A stretch of 42,181 nucleotides of DNA, from contig JACPVQ010000161.1 of NCBI GenBank assembly GCA_016191645.1, forward strand, positions 1 through 42,181, written 5' to 3'. This document shows positions 23,656 to 33,278 of this stretch, one piece after another. Source of the DNA: Candidatus Solibacter usitatus (lineage in GTDB: Bacteria; Acidobacteriota; Terriglobia; Bryobacterales; Bryobacteraceae). Within the stretch, counting starts at the first letter, position 1. Each line of letters begins with the position of its first letter. Position numbers and translations under genes: made by a program. Under the pieces are notes generated by a model. That model ran no database searches, had not been told where the DNA came from, and was given only the letters and a program-made list of their open reading frames with translations.

Positions 23656-24657
23656 CTAATCCAGCCTGATCTTCGCCAGATAAATTGCCGCCTTGCCTTC
23701 ATGCGAGGAGTAGTAGCTCATCCACAGCCGGTTTTCGTGCCAGACGAAGCCCGGGTAGCTGCTGTCGCCGGAACTCGGAAGCTGAAGCAGCACTTGGTAC
23801 GAACTCGGCGTCAACGCCGCCAGCGCCGTAACCGCATCGGATGTTCCATCCTTGCGGAAATACCTCCCGCCTGCGAACATTCTTCCATCGGGCAGCACGA
23901 TGAAGTTCGGACCTCCGATGAACGTTCCCGCGTCCTTCCATTCCCATTGCGTATAAGGAGGAAGCGCGCGGCCAATCTGCGCGGTATTCTTCTCACCCCA
24001 CGTGCGCCGCATGAGCATGATCATCGTGCCGTCTTTCTGAAAACGCACCGTCGTCTCATCGCCGCCATCGACTTTTGTTTCCACCACCTTCTCCCAATGC
24101 AGGCCATCGCGGCTGCGCACCAGATCGGTACGCCGCGGATTTCCCGGCTCCGTTTTCGAAGGCGATCCATATTTCGCAACTCCGTAGGCCCAACCTTCGT
24201 GCCACGTCACACGCCATAACCAATCGCCCTCCCGAAGCACTTTGCGCGGCTGGGTCCATGTACGGCCGTCTTTTGAAAACGCCACTCGCGGCATGCGCCC
24301 CGCGTAAACGCCTTTCGGATACAGCGATCCTCCCATCACCAGCATCAGGCGGCCATCCGCCGTAATCGAAAGATGCGGATCGCGCAGGTCCGTTCCGCTT
24401 TCCTCCACTAACGCCAGCGATTCCCAACTCTTCCCGTCCACCGACGAGATCACGCGGATCTTTCCATCGTCCAGCACTTCTTTGTTGGCGACATGCCGCA
24501 GCCCTTCGCGAAAAACGCAGACCCATCGATTCTGAAACCGGATGAGATCGCCAAAAGCGCTGTGCGGTGCTTCTCCCCATAACCGCTGGACGCTTTCCAC
24601 CACCTGAGCATTCAGGCATCCCGCCATTAGGAGAAGACAAAGGAATCGTGCGTACAT
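23656..24657 (-). CDS. Secreted sialidase-like (BNR-repeat) protein
   Basis: A 333-residue exported protein with a signal peptide ([18 protein letters not shown]); Cys14 could be a lipoprotein Cys, but the lipobox is imperfect. The body has beta-propeller repeats with Asp-box-like motifs ([29 protein letters not shown]), the pattern of six-bladed sialidase-like folds. An Arg in FREGLRH and the DLRDPHLSI region may form part of a binding pocket. Whether it cleaves sialic acid, another sugar, or only binds is unknown; many acidobacterial and planctomycete homologues are unstudied. I start at ATG 24657, where the signal peptide begins and AGGAAC lies upstream. A longer frame adds 12 residues with no signal character. 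Confidence 0.82.
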   Translation of the reverse strand: MYARFLCLLLMAGCLNAQVVESVQRLWGEAPHSAFGDLIRFQNRWVCVFREGLRHVANKEVLDDGKIRVISSVDGKSWESLALVEESGTDLRDPHLSITADGRLMLVMGGSLYPKGVYAGRMPRVAFSKDGRTWTQPRKVLREGDWLWRVTWHEGWAYGVAKYGSPSKTEPGNPRRTDLVRSRDGLHWEKVVETKVDGGDETTVRFQKDGTMIMLMRRTWGEKNTAQIGRALPPYTQWEWKDAGTFIGGPNFIVLPDGRMFAGGRYFRKDGTSDAVTALAALTPSSYQVLLQLPSSGDSSYPGFVWHENRLWMSYYSSHEGKAAIYLAKIRLD

Positions 24658-24738
24658 AGTAGTTCCTGTCGAAGTGTAATCGAGTTTCGCCAACGCTTGC
24701 CACCCACTCCCGCCGCGAGTATCCTAATTGAGAACGCT

Positions 24739-25956
<1,218 letters not shown>

Positions 25957-26003
25957 CTTTGTGTAAATCCATATTGCGCCTACTCGAAGACCGCGACCGG
26001 CTG

Positions 26004-26147
26004 ATGGCGACGCGCACGATTGAAATTCGGCGGATGATTGCGGAAGGGCAAAGTTCCATTGCTCTCGGCAAAGGGATTGACGGCGATGCTGTCTTCGTGC
26101 GTCTGGAAGCCGAACTCGACGCCGCCGAAATCCAGGAAAACAAATGA
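26004..26147 (+). CDS. Small antitoxin-like protein, possibly a remnant
   Basis: A 47-residue frame, TIEIRRMIAEGQSSIALGKG then IDGDAVFVRLEAELDAAE. The G-x-x-x-x-G-x-x-IDG(D/E)xVFxxLExEL pattern resembles the C-terminal part of ParD-like/addiction-module antitoxins. The frame can be extended to a TTG at 25959, giving 62 residues, but no ribosome site supports either start. No toxin gene of the ParE/RelE type follows: the next gene is a DinB-family protein after 25 bp. It may be an orphan antitoxin or the leftover of a lost pair. Confidence 0.5.
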   Translation: MATRTIEIRRMIAEGQSSIALGKGIDGDAVFVRLEAELDAAEIQENK

Positions 26148-26172
26148 GCCGGCGTAAAGAGAGAGCAACCGT

Positions 26173-26691
26173 TTGAATTTAGCCTTAAAGGAATTGATCG
26201 CTTATTCCGACGATGAACGGGCGCGCTGGAATGACTGGTTCCGGGTGCAGCCGTCCGAAGTGTTTCAGGCACCGGTGCAACCTGACGGCCGGTTTCCAAC
26301 AGTCTGGTCACTCCTAGACCACATCTTCGTTGTCGAACAGCGACATTTGCAACGAATCAATTCCGAGCTTCCGCTGCCGGAAACCACCGGCATGCGCGAA
26401 GGCGATTGGGCCGCGCTAATGGCGTACGGCAGAAAGACGCGCCGGTCAACTTTGGCGCTGGCGCAATCCATTGGTGAACAGGCGGATGTGCCGCGCGAAT
26501 TTCATCTCGCCAACCAACGGGCGGTATTGACCCCGAAGGACCTCATCTTTCACGCCCAAATCCACGAGGTCCGCCATTGGGCGCAAGTGGCCGTTGCATT
26601 GGGCAACGCCGGTTACAAAGGTCCTGGCGATCATGACTATGTTTTTCATCGAGCGCGAATTGCGGCGGGCCCGTCTGCTTCCACTCGTTGA
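26173..26691 (+). CDS. DinB-family four-helix-bundle protein
   Basis: A 172-residue protein with the DinB/DUF664-type helix pattern and the three expected metal-binding histidines: LLDHIFVVEQRHL in helix 2 (His near residue 50) and HEVRHWAQVAVAL in helix 4 (two His spaced by three residues). Members include bacillithiol/mycothiol transferases and many uncharacterised proteins, so the role is open. The start is TTG at 26173-26175, chosen because the protein then begins at the family's first helix; no ATG lies nearby. It converges on the small CxxC gene. Confidence 0.8.
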   Translation: MNLALKELIAYSDDERARWNDWFRVQPSEVFQAPVQPDGRFPTVWSLLDHIFVVEQRHLQRINSELPLPETTGMREGDWAALMAYGRKTRRSTLALAQSIGEQADVPREFHLANQRAVLTPKDLIFHAQIHEVRHWAQVAVALGNAGYKGPGDHDYVFHRARIAAGPSASTR

Positions 26692-26707
26692 GCATGCACG
26701 CAATGGG

Positions 26708-26926
26708 CTACTTCTTCTTTTCCTGATTCCACAGCCCGCGCGAAAGCACGCGCCCGCAGAAGGGGCAATAATTGATGCCGGCATAGGTCGGCCGCCCTTC
26801 TCCAAACACAAAAAAGTACTCCGTATCAATCTCCGTAATAATGCGTCCGTTCGGCAGCAGGTGCACCGGGCTGACGCGCGCCAAGTCGCGATCCACTAAG
26901 TCTTGCATTCCGTCGCAGCAAACCAT
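26708..26926 (-). CDS. Small CxxC-containing protein, function unknown
   Basis: A 72-residue frame starting MVCCDGMQDLVDRD and ending with NYCPFCGRVLSRGLWNQEKKK. The CPFCG near the C-terminus and the CC near the N-terminus could together hold one zinc ion, as in small zinc-ribbon proteins. I cannot name the family. Its start ATG is at 26924-26926 and it is divergent from the DUF4159 gene. The length and composition look coding, but confidence is moderate. Confidence 0.55.
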   Translation of the reverse strand: MVCCDGMQDLVDRDLARVSPVHLLPNGRIITEIDTEYFFVFGEGRPTYAGINYCPFCGRVLSRGLWNQEKKK

Positions 26927-27016
26927 AACCGATCATTGTTTCATCTTTGACGTCACCAAAGGCGGGCCCGCTACGTCCATATACGTATCGGGTTCGTGTG
27001 CTATTCTCAACTGCGA

Positions 27017-27823
27017 GTGACAAGGCGTTCGCGCACTTTGGTTACAGCCCTCCTGGCGAGTCTTCTCATGTGGAGCGCGGCCTACGCCTTTCAACGGCGC
27101 AGCATCCTGGACCAGGACAACCAGCCGATGGCCATTCCGCCGGACGCGAACGAAAAAACCGAATATTACTTTGCCCGTCTGCGTTATCCCAACTTTCGCG
27201 GCGGTCCGTACAACTGGCAGGTCCGCGGCGGTTGGACGGTCGATTACCCAAAAGCGGACCGCCACCTCATGATGGGCGTGCGACGTCTGACCCGCGTCCA
27301 CAATCGCAGCATGGAACAGGTGGTCGATCTCGAAAGCGACGACATCTACAACTATCCCTGGCTCTACGCCGTGGAGACGGGCCATTGGGACCTTCCCGAT
27401 CATCAGGCGAAAAAACTGCGCGACTATCTTCTCCGCGGCGGTTTTCTCATGACCGACGATTTTCATGGCACCTTCGACTGGTCGATTTTTACCGCCAGCA
27501 TGAGCCGCGTCTTTCCCGACCGGCCGATTGTCGACATCGAAAACAAGGATCCGATCTTCCATACGGTCTTCGATCTGGACGAGCGCTTCCAGGTTCCCGG
27601 CATCGTGATGTTCATCACGGGCACCACTTACGAGTACGACGGCTACCAGCCAAAGTGGCGCGCCATCTACGACGATCGCGGAAGAATCATGGTCGCCGTT
27701 TGCCACAACATGGATCTGGGAGACGCCTGGGAACACTCCGATCACCCGGACTATCCGGAACGTTATGCGTCCCTCGCCTACCGCATCGGGGTCAACTACA
27801 TCATCTATTCCATGACCCACTAA
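27017..27823 (+). CDS. DUF4159-domain secreted protein
   Basis: A 268-residue exported protein. Residues 1-25 are a signal peptide (RTLVTALLASLLMWSAAYA). The body matches DUF4159: FARLRYPNFRGGPYNWQ, ADRHLMMGVRRLTRV, LRDYLLRGGFLMTDDFHGTFDW, and the ending YRIGVNYIIYSMTH. DUF4159 has a class I glutamine-amidotransferase-like fold without known activity. In Alphaproteobacteria it is often fused to the C-terminus of a BatA-like protein in MoxR clusters; here it is a separate first gene. GTG 27017 gives the cleanest signal peptide; an in-frame GTG at 26996 is the alternative. The membrane VWA gene begins 58 bp downstream. Confidence 0.85.
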   Translation: MTRRSRTLVTALLASLLMWSAAYAFQRRSILDQDNQPMAIPPDANEKTEYYFARLRYPNFRGGPYNWQVRGGWTVDYPKADRHLMMGVRRLTRVHNRSMEQVVDLESDDIYNYPWLYAVETGHWDLPDHQAKKLRDYLLRGGFLMTDDFHGTFDWSIFTASMSRVFPDRPIVDIENKDPIFHTVFDLDERFQVPGIVMFITGTTYEYDGYQPKWRAIYDDRGRIMVAVCHNMDLGDAWEHSDHPDYPERYASLAYRIGVNYIIYSMTH

Positions 27824-27881
27824 CCCCACCGTCCAAGGCCTATGGCAAGACATGTAGAATAGGAGTCCCAGCGTAGGTAGA

Positions 27882-30143
27882 ATGATCGAGTTCCTTTTCA
27901 AGTATCCGGCCACTGTATTTTCCAAAGGCAGTTTTGTCCTGTTAGGCGCGTGGCCTGTATGGGTGCTGATTCTGTGCATCGCCGCCGGCGCCGCCGCCCT
28001 CGCCTATCCAGCGTGGAAGATGCGCGAACGCTCCGCCGGCCGCGCACGGGGCTTACGTTTGGCGAGTTTGTGGCTGCTGCAATCCGGACTCCTCGCCTTG
28101 GTGCTGTTGTTGTTGTGGCAGCCCGCCATCAGTATCGGCTCGCTGAAGCCGCAGCAGAACATCGTCGCGCTATTGATTGACGATTCGCGGTCGATGGCTC
28201 TCAAGGAAGATGGAACAACGCGCAAGGATCAGGTTGCCGCGGCGCTTAACTCCGGCCTTCTCGATCAGCTCGGTTCGAAATTCCAGGTCCGCATGTACCG
28301 CTTCAGCGGCGGCATCGACCGCATGGAAAAACTGGAGGCCGTCACGGCTGGCGGCAACGCCACGCGCATTGGCGACAACCTGGCGCAAGTGGCGGCGGAG
28401 TCTTCGACGCTTCCCATCGGCGCGATGGTTCTGTTCAGCGATGGCGCCGACAACACGGGCGGGGTCGATTTGGAAACCATCGCTTTGCTGCGTCGTCAGC
28501 GCATCCCCGTGCATACGGTTGGCGTTGGGCGCGAGAAATTCGCCAAGGATATCGAAATCGGCGATGCCGTGATGGCGGCTCGCACCCTTCCCGATTCGCG
28601 GCTCAGCGCGCAGATCACCATCCGCCAGCAAGGCTTCGCGGGTTCGAAAGCGCGACTGTCCGTCAAGGCCGAAGGCAAGACGCTGGCCACGCAGGAGATC
28701 ACCTTGAAGCCCGAGGGGGCGCAGCAAACCGAGATCATCGTTTTCAATTCGGGCAATGAAGGCGTGAAGAATCTGCAAGTCTCCGTCGATCCGTTGCAAG
28801 GCGAAGAGAATACCGGCAACAATTCGGTTTCGCGGCTGCTGAACGTGCAGAATCGCAAGCCGCGCGTCCTTTATATAGAAGGCGAGCCGAAATGGGAGTT
28901 CAAATTCATCCGCCGCGCCATTGAGGAAGACCGCACGCTGCAACTGGCAACCATCCTGCGCACGACACAGAACAAAATCTACCGCCAGGGAATCAACTCG
29001 CCGAACGAAATGGAGCAAGGCTTTCCCGCCAAGGTGGACGAGCTGTTTGGATTTCAGGCAATCATCGTCGGCGGCGTGGAAGCAGGTTATTTCACCGCCG
29101 CTCAAATGGAGTTGCTAAAGCAATTCGTCGACCGGCGCGGAGGAGGACTGCTGTTCCTCGCGGGCCGCGGCGGCCTTTCCGAGGGCGGGTGGGGAAAGAC
29201 CGGGCTTGCGGAATTGATGCCGGTCACCCTTCCCGACAAGAAGGGAACGTTCCATCGAGATCCCGCCTATGTCGAGCTCACGCAAGCCGGCAAGGAGAGC
29301 CTGATCTGCCGTCTGGAAGAGAATCCCGACAAGAACGCCGAACGTTGGAAGAAACTTCCCTACCTCGCCGATTACCAGGAGAGTGGAATTCCAAAACCCG
29401 GCGCGCTGGTGTTGGTGGAGGCGCTTCCTTCCTCAAAGGGCCGCCTGCCGCTGCTGATCACGCAGAATTACGGCCGTGGCCGCGTAGCCGCGATGGCCAC
29501 GCAAGGCACATGGCGATGGCAGATGTTGCAGCCGCTGGAAGACAAAACGCACGAGATGTTCTGGCAGCAGTTGATGCGATGGCTGGTGCAGGATACGCCG
29601 GGCCGCGTTGTCGCCATGACGCCCAAGCCCGTCCTTTCCGACGAAACCAAAGTTCTGCTGCGTGCCGAGATACGCGACCGCAACTTCCTGCCCATGACCG
29701 ATGCTAAAGTCACGGCGAATATTCTGGGGCCGCAGGGCGTTGCCGAGCAGGTGGAGCTTGCACCCGACGCGCTTGCTCCCGGCACCTTCACCGGACAATG
29801 GACCGCCGGGAAACCTGGCGCATACGTTGCCGAGATCCTGGCCAAACGCGGTGATGAGGAAGCGGGCCGCGATGTTCTCAACTTCCGCCGTGAAGATGGC
29901 GTCGCCGAGAATTTCGGCGCGGCGCAGAATCGTGAGTTGCTGGAAAAACTGGCCGAACAAACCGGCGGCAAGTATTACAACGTCAAAGACCTGAAAAAGC
30001 TGCCGGCGGAGATCTCCTACTCCGAGGCGGGCATCACCGTGCGCGAAACAAAGGACCTGTGGAACATGCCGATTGTGTTTCTGCTGCTCTTGTTGCTACG
30101 CTCCTCCGAATGGCTGCTGCGGCGGCGTTGGGGGGTTGTATGA
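27882..30143 (+). CDS. Membrane VWA / glutamine-amidotransferase-like protein
   Basis: A 753-residue inner-membrane protein. Two hydrophobic segments (about 22-43 and 60-80) precede a von Willebrand A domain with a full MIDAS: DxSxS as Asp100, Ser102 and Ser104 (LIDDSRSM), Thr161 (GNATRIGDN), and Asp187 (LFSDGADN). A beta-sandwich region follows (about 205-330). Then comes a class-I GATase-like domain (RKPRVLYIEGEPKWEFKFIRRA, GGGLLFLAGRGGLSEGGW) in which no catalytic Cys-His-Glu set is obvious. A hydrophobic segment lies near the C-terminus (MPIVFLLLLLLRSSEW). Such proteins accompany MoxR ATPases and probably serve as metal-dependent adhesion or scaffold subunits. The stop overlaps the next ATG by 4 bases. 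Confidence 0.85.
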   Translation: MIEFLFKYPATVFSKGSFVLLGAWPVWVLILCIAAGAAALAYPAWKMRERSAGRARGLRLASLWLLQSGLLALVLLLLWQPAISIGSLKPQQNIVALLIDDSRSMALKEDGTTRKDQVAAALNSGLLDQLGSKFQVRMYRFSGGIDRMEKLEAVTAGGNATRIGDNLAQVAAESSTLPIGAMVLFSDGADNTGGVDLETIALLRRQRIPVHTVGVGREKFAKDIEIGDAVMAARTLPDSRLSAQITIRQQGFAGSKARLSVKAEGKTLATQEITLKPEGAQQTEIIVFNSGNEGVKNLQVSVDPLQGEENTGNNSVSRLLNVQNRKPRVLYIEGEPKWEFKFIRRAIEEDRTLQLATILRTTQNKIYRQGINSPNEMEQGFPAKVDELFGFQAIIVGGVEAGYFTAAQMELLKQFVDRRGGGLLFLAGRGGLSEGGWGKTGLAELMPVTLPDKKGTFHRDPAYVELTQAGKESLICRLEENPDKNAERWKKLPYLADYQESGIPKPGALVLVEALPSSKGRLPLLITQNYGRGRVAAMATQGTWRWQMLQPLEDKTHEMFWQQLMRWLVQDTPGRVVAMTPKPVLSDETKVLLRAEIRDRNFLPMTDAKVTANILGPQGVAEQVELAPDALAPGTFTGQWTAGKPGAYVAEILAKRGDEEAGRDVLNFRREDGVAENFGAAQNRELLEKLAEQTGGKYYNVKDLKKLPAEISYSEAGITVRETKDLWNMPIVFLLLLLLRSSEWLLRRRWGVV

Positions 30144-31060
30144 GACTGTTCGCCATACTGTTGTGCGCTTCCTGCTACGTAAGCGCGGCGACCTACTACA
30201 TTACGATTGCGGGGCTCGGAGGCGAACCGGAATTCGAGCAGCGCTTTACCACCACGGCCAATGAAATCGACAAGCTTCTGAAAGCCTCCAGCGGAGGCGC
30301 GCGCGTGGAGACGCTCACGGGCCCCGCCGCCACCAAGGCGAAGCTCACGGAGATCGTTGGCAGCATCGCGAAAGCGGCCACCGCGCAGGATTCGCTGGTG
30401 CTGATCCTGGTGGGTCACGGAACCTTCGATGGCGCGGAATACAAATTCAATCTCCCCGGGCCAGACCTTTCGGCCGAAGACCTGGCAATGATTCTCGACA
30501 AGGTGCCGGGACAGCAATTGGTTGTCAATGCCACCAGCTGCAGCGGAGGCATGGTTGCCGCGTTGAAGCGTCCGGGACGCGCCATCATTACATCCACCAA
30601 GAGCGGCACGGAGAAGAACGCCACGGTTTTCGCGCGTTACTTTGCCGAAGCTCTGCGCGACCCCGCCACCGATGCCGACAAGAATGAGGCCATCACGGCT
30701 TTGGAAGCGTATCGCTACGCCAACGAGAAGACCATCCGTTTCTACGACACGCAGAAACGCATTGCCACCGAACATGCGCAAATCGAAGATACCGGCAAAG
30801 GCGAGCCGGTGCGCGATCCGTCCGCCGAAAACGGCCAGGGACTTCTGGCAGCGAAAATCGTTCTGTTGCGCCTCGGGTCGGCGCAGAAGGCGGCGGCCAC
30901 TCCGGAAAAACGAAAGCTGCTGGAAAGAAAAGAAACGCTGGAGCAGGACATTGCTTCCCTCAAGTATCAACGCGCGGCGATGGATTCGGAGCAGTATCGC
31001 AAGAAGCTATCGGAACTGCTACTGGATTTGGCGCGCACACAAGCGGAGATCGACAAATGA
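30140..31060 (+). CDS. Caspase/legumain-like (clan CD) cysteine protease, secreted
   Basis: A 306-residue protein with a signal peptide (about 1-16). Residues 17-180 look like a clan CD peptidase: a hydrophobic strand ending in the catalytic His (SLVLILVGHGTFDG, His93-Gly94) and a second strand ending in the catalytic Cys (QLVVNATSCSGGMV, Cys134). The spacing fits the C13/C14 His-Cys dyad. Residues 252-306 form a charged coiled coil (KRKLLERKETLEQDIASLK) that could bind a partner. It would act outside the cytoplasm, unlike most bacterial metacaspases and CHAT proteases. It overlaps both neighbours by 4 bases (ATGA on each side), so it is an integral part of the MoxR-type operon. Substrate is unknown. 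Confidence 0.75.
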   Translation: MRLFAILLCASCYVSAATYYITIAGLGGEPEFEQRFTTTANEIDKLLKASSGGARVETLTGPAATKAKLTEIVGSIAKAATAQDSLVLILVGHGTFDGAEYKFNLPGPDLSAEDLAMILDKVPGQQLVVNATSCSGGMVAALKRPGRAIITSTKSGTEKNATVFARYFAEALRDPATDADKNEAITALEAYRYANEKTIRFYDTQKRIATEHAQIEDTGKGEPVRDPSAENGQGLLAAKIVLLRLGSAQKAAATPEKRKLLERKETLEQDIASLKYQRAAMDSEQYRKKLSELLLDLARTQAEIDK

Positions 31061-33258
31061 TGCGGACGCTGTGTGGCTTGCTGGCATTTGCCGCCGTGTT
31101 ACCCGCCCAGGCTCCGCGCGTCCAGACATTAAAGGAATGCGAAGAGCACAAGCGCCGCGGACGCGTGCAGCAAGCGCAGGATTGTTACGAATACCTCGCC
31201 GCTCAGCGCGACCCTTACCTGCGCGCCGAAGGCCTGTGGGGCGCGGGTTTGCGCCAGGATGCAAACACCGCCTTCCGTACCGCCGCCGCCGATCCCAAAC
31301 ATCCTGAAATCGCCAGAATCAAAACCCGCTGGGGCCGCCTGCTTTTGGAGAGCGGCAGCAAAGACGATGCCGCCACGCTTTTCCAGGAGGCTGTGGAGGC
31401 CAATGAAAAGTACGCCCCGGCCCTGCTGGCAACCGCTCTGCTCCACACCAGTTCTTTCGGACCTCGCGCCGTGCAATTCGCCGAGAAGGCTCTGGAGGCG
31501 GACCCGAAATTGGTGGAAGCGCAGGAACTGATGGCGCAACTTGCCGTCGAGGATGTGAACTTCGAGAAAGCAAGAGCGGAAGCGGAAAAAGCACTCAAGC
31601 TTTCGCCCGAATCGTTGGATGGCATGGCGGTGCTCGCCGCGCTCGACGTTTTGGCCGACAAACCTACTTCGCCGTGGTTTGCCAGCATCGACAAGATCAA
31701 TCCCGTTTATGCCGAGGGTTACGCTTACATCGGCCGCGTGTTGATGCTCAACCGGCGCTATCCGGAAAGCATCGAGTATTTGAAAAAGGCCATCGAAAAG
31801 AATCCGCGCTTCTGGCCCGCGCATTCCGAGATCGGCATCAGCTATATGCGGCTCGCTATGGAAGCGCAAGCCCGCCAGCATCTGGAGATCGCTTACGAGA
31901 ACGGCTTCCGCGACGCGGCCACCGTGAACTCGCTGCGGCTCATGGACAGCTACAAGAACTTCGATACGTTCAAGACCGCGCATGGGGAAATACGGCTGCA
32001 CAAGAAGGAATCAGAACTTCTGCGCATCTACTTTGAGCAGGAAGTGGAACGCGCGGTCACGACGTTCGAAAAGAAATACAAGCTGAAGCTGGCGTCGCCG
32101 GTCCGTGTGGAAGTCTATCCCGATCACGAGGACTTCGCCGTGCGCACCATGGGCATGCCCGGACTGGGCGCTCTCGGCGTGACGTTCGGCTACGTGGTGG
32201 CGATGGACAGCCCGTCCGGCCGCAAGCCCGGCACGTTCCATTGGGCCAGCACGCTGTGGCACGAACTTAGTCACGTGTTTGCTTTGTCCGCCACGAATTC
32301 TCGCGTGCCGCGCTGGTTCACCGAAGGGCTCGCCGTTCACGAGGAGACGGCCATCTCTCCTGATTGGGGCGACCGCCTCGACCCCAACGTCCTCAAGGCG
32401 GTGAAAGACAAGAAGCTTCTTCCCATCGCCGAGCTCGACCGCGGATTCATCCGCCCCAACTATCCGGGCCAGATCATCGTGTCCTATTTCCAAGGCGGCC
32501 GCATCTGCGATTACATCGCCGGCAAGTGGGGCTTCGACACGCTTCTCGCCATGCTCCATTCGTTCGCCGGGAATATGACCACTGCGCAGGCGGTGGAGAA
32601 ACATCTCAAGATGAAGCCCGAGGAGTTCGACAAGGAATTCCTTGCTTCGCTGGAGAAGCAATTGGCCACGCCGCTTTCCAAATTCGAAGATTGGACGAAG
32701 AAGGTCAAGGGCCTTGTGGAAGCGGAGCGGGCGAAGAAGTACGACGAAGTGCTCCAGGAAGGCGGGACCATCCGCGACTGGTATCCGGAATACGTGGAGC
32801 CCGGCAACATCTATGAGCTTTTGGCCACGGCGCATCTTTCCAAAGGCGACAAGAAGCGCGCCGCCGGCGAACTGGAACTCTACGCCAAGGTAGGCGGCCG
32901 CAGCCCGGCGACGCTGAAAAAGCTGGCGGGCCTGCAGGAAGAGTTGGGCCGTCCCAAAGACGCCATTGCCACGCTGGACAAATTGAATTTTATTTTTCCC
33001 GTTTCCGATGAAGAACTGCACCGGAAGCTGGGCGAATTGTGTTTAACTCATGGAAGCCTCGACATGGCCATTCGTGAATTTCGCGCCGCGCTCGCGTCCA
33101 AGCCGCTTGATCCGGCCGCCTCGCACTACCAACTGGCGCAAGCCTACGTGAAGGCCAAGCGGTTGGACGATGCGCGCGAGCATGTTATTTCCGCGCTGGA
33201 GTCCGCGCCGGGTTACCGCCCGGCCCAGAAATTGCTTCTGGAGTTGAGTTCGAAATAG
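31057..33258 (+). CDS. Secreted TPR protein with an HExxH metallopeptidase domain
   Basis: A 733-residue exported protein (signal peptide about 1-18). The N-terminal part (about 25-290) consists of tetratricopeptide repeats (YAPALLATALLHTSS, EGYAYIGRVLMLNRRYPESI, WPAHSEIGISYMRLA). The middle (about 320-560) is a gluzincin/peptidase-MA-like domain with the zinc motif HELSH (His402 to His406) and third ligand Glu423 in RWFTEGLAVHEE. Glu403 would be the catalytic base. More TPRs follow near the C-terminus (590-733). It probably cleaves or processes envelope proteins, with the TPRs recruiting them. The ATG at 31057 overlaps the caspase-like gene's stop, and the MoxR gene follows after 20 bp. Confidence 0.87.
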   Translation: MMRTLCGLLAFAAVLPAQAPRVQTLKECEEHKRRGRVQQAQDCYEYLAAQRDPYLRAEGLWGAGLRQDANTAFRTAAADPKHPEIARIKTRWGRLLLESGSKDDAATLFQEAVEANEKYAPALLATALLHTSSFGPRAVQFAEKALEADPKLVEAQELMAQLAVEDVNFEKARAEAEKALKLSPESLDGMAVLAALDVLADKPTSPWFASIDKINPVYAEGYAYIGRVLMLNRRYPESIEYLKKAIEKNPRFWPAHSEIGISYMRLAMEAQARQHLEIAYENGFRDAATVNSLRLMDSYKNFDTFKTAHGEIRLHKKESELLRIYFEQEVERAVTTFEKKYKLKLASPVRVEVYPDHEDFAVRTMGMPGLGALGVTFGYVVAMDSPSGRKPGTFHWASTLWHELSHVFALSATNSRVPRWFTEGLAVHEETAISPDWGDRLDPNVLKAVKDKKLLPIAELDRGFIRPNYPGQIIVSYFQGGRICDYIAGKWGFDTLLAMLHSFAGNMTTAQAVEKHLKMKPEEFDKEFLASLEKQLATPLSKFEDWTKKVKGLVEAERAKKYDEVLQEGGTIRDWYPEYVEPGNIYELLATAHLSKGDKKRAAGELELYAKVGGRSPATLKKLAGLQEELGRPKDAIATLDKLNFIFPVSDEELHRKLGELCLTHGSLDMAIREFRAALASKPLDPAASHYQLAQAYVKAKRLDDAREHVISALESAPGYRPAQKLLLELSSK

Positions 33259-33278
33259 AAAGAAGAACCTTTACCTCA

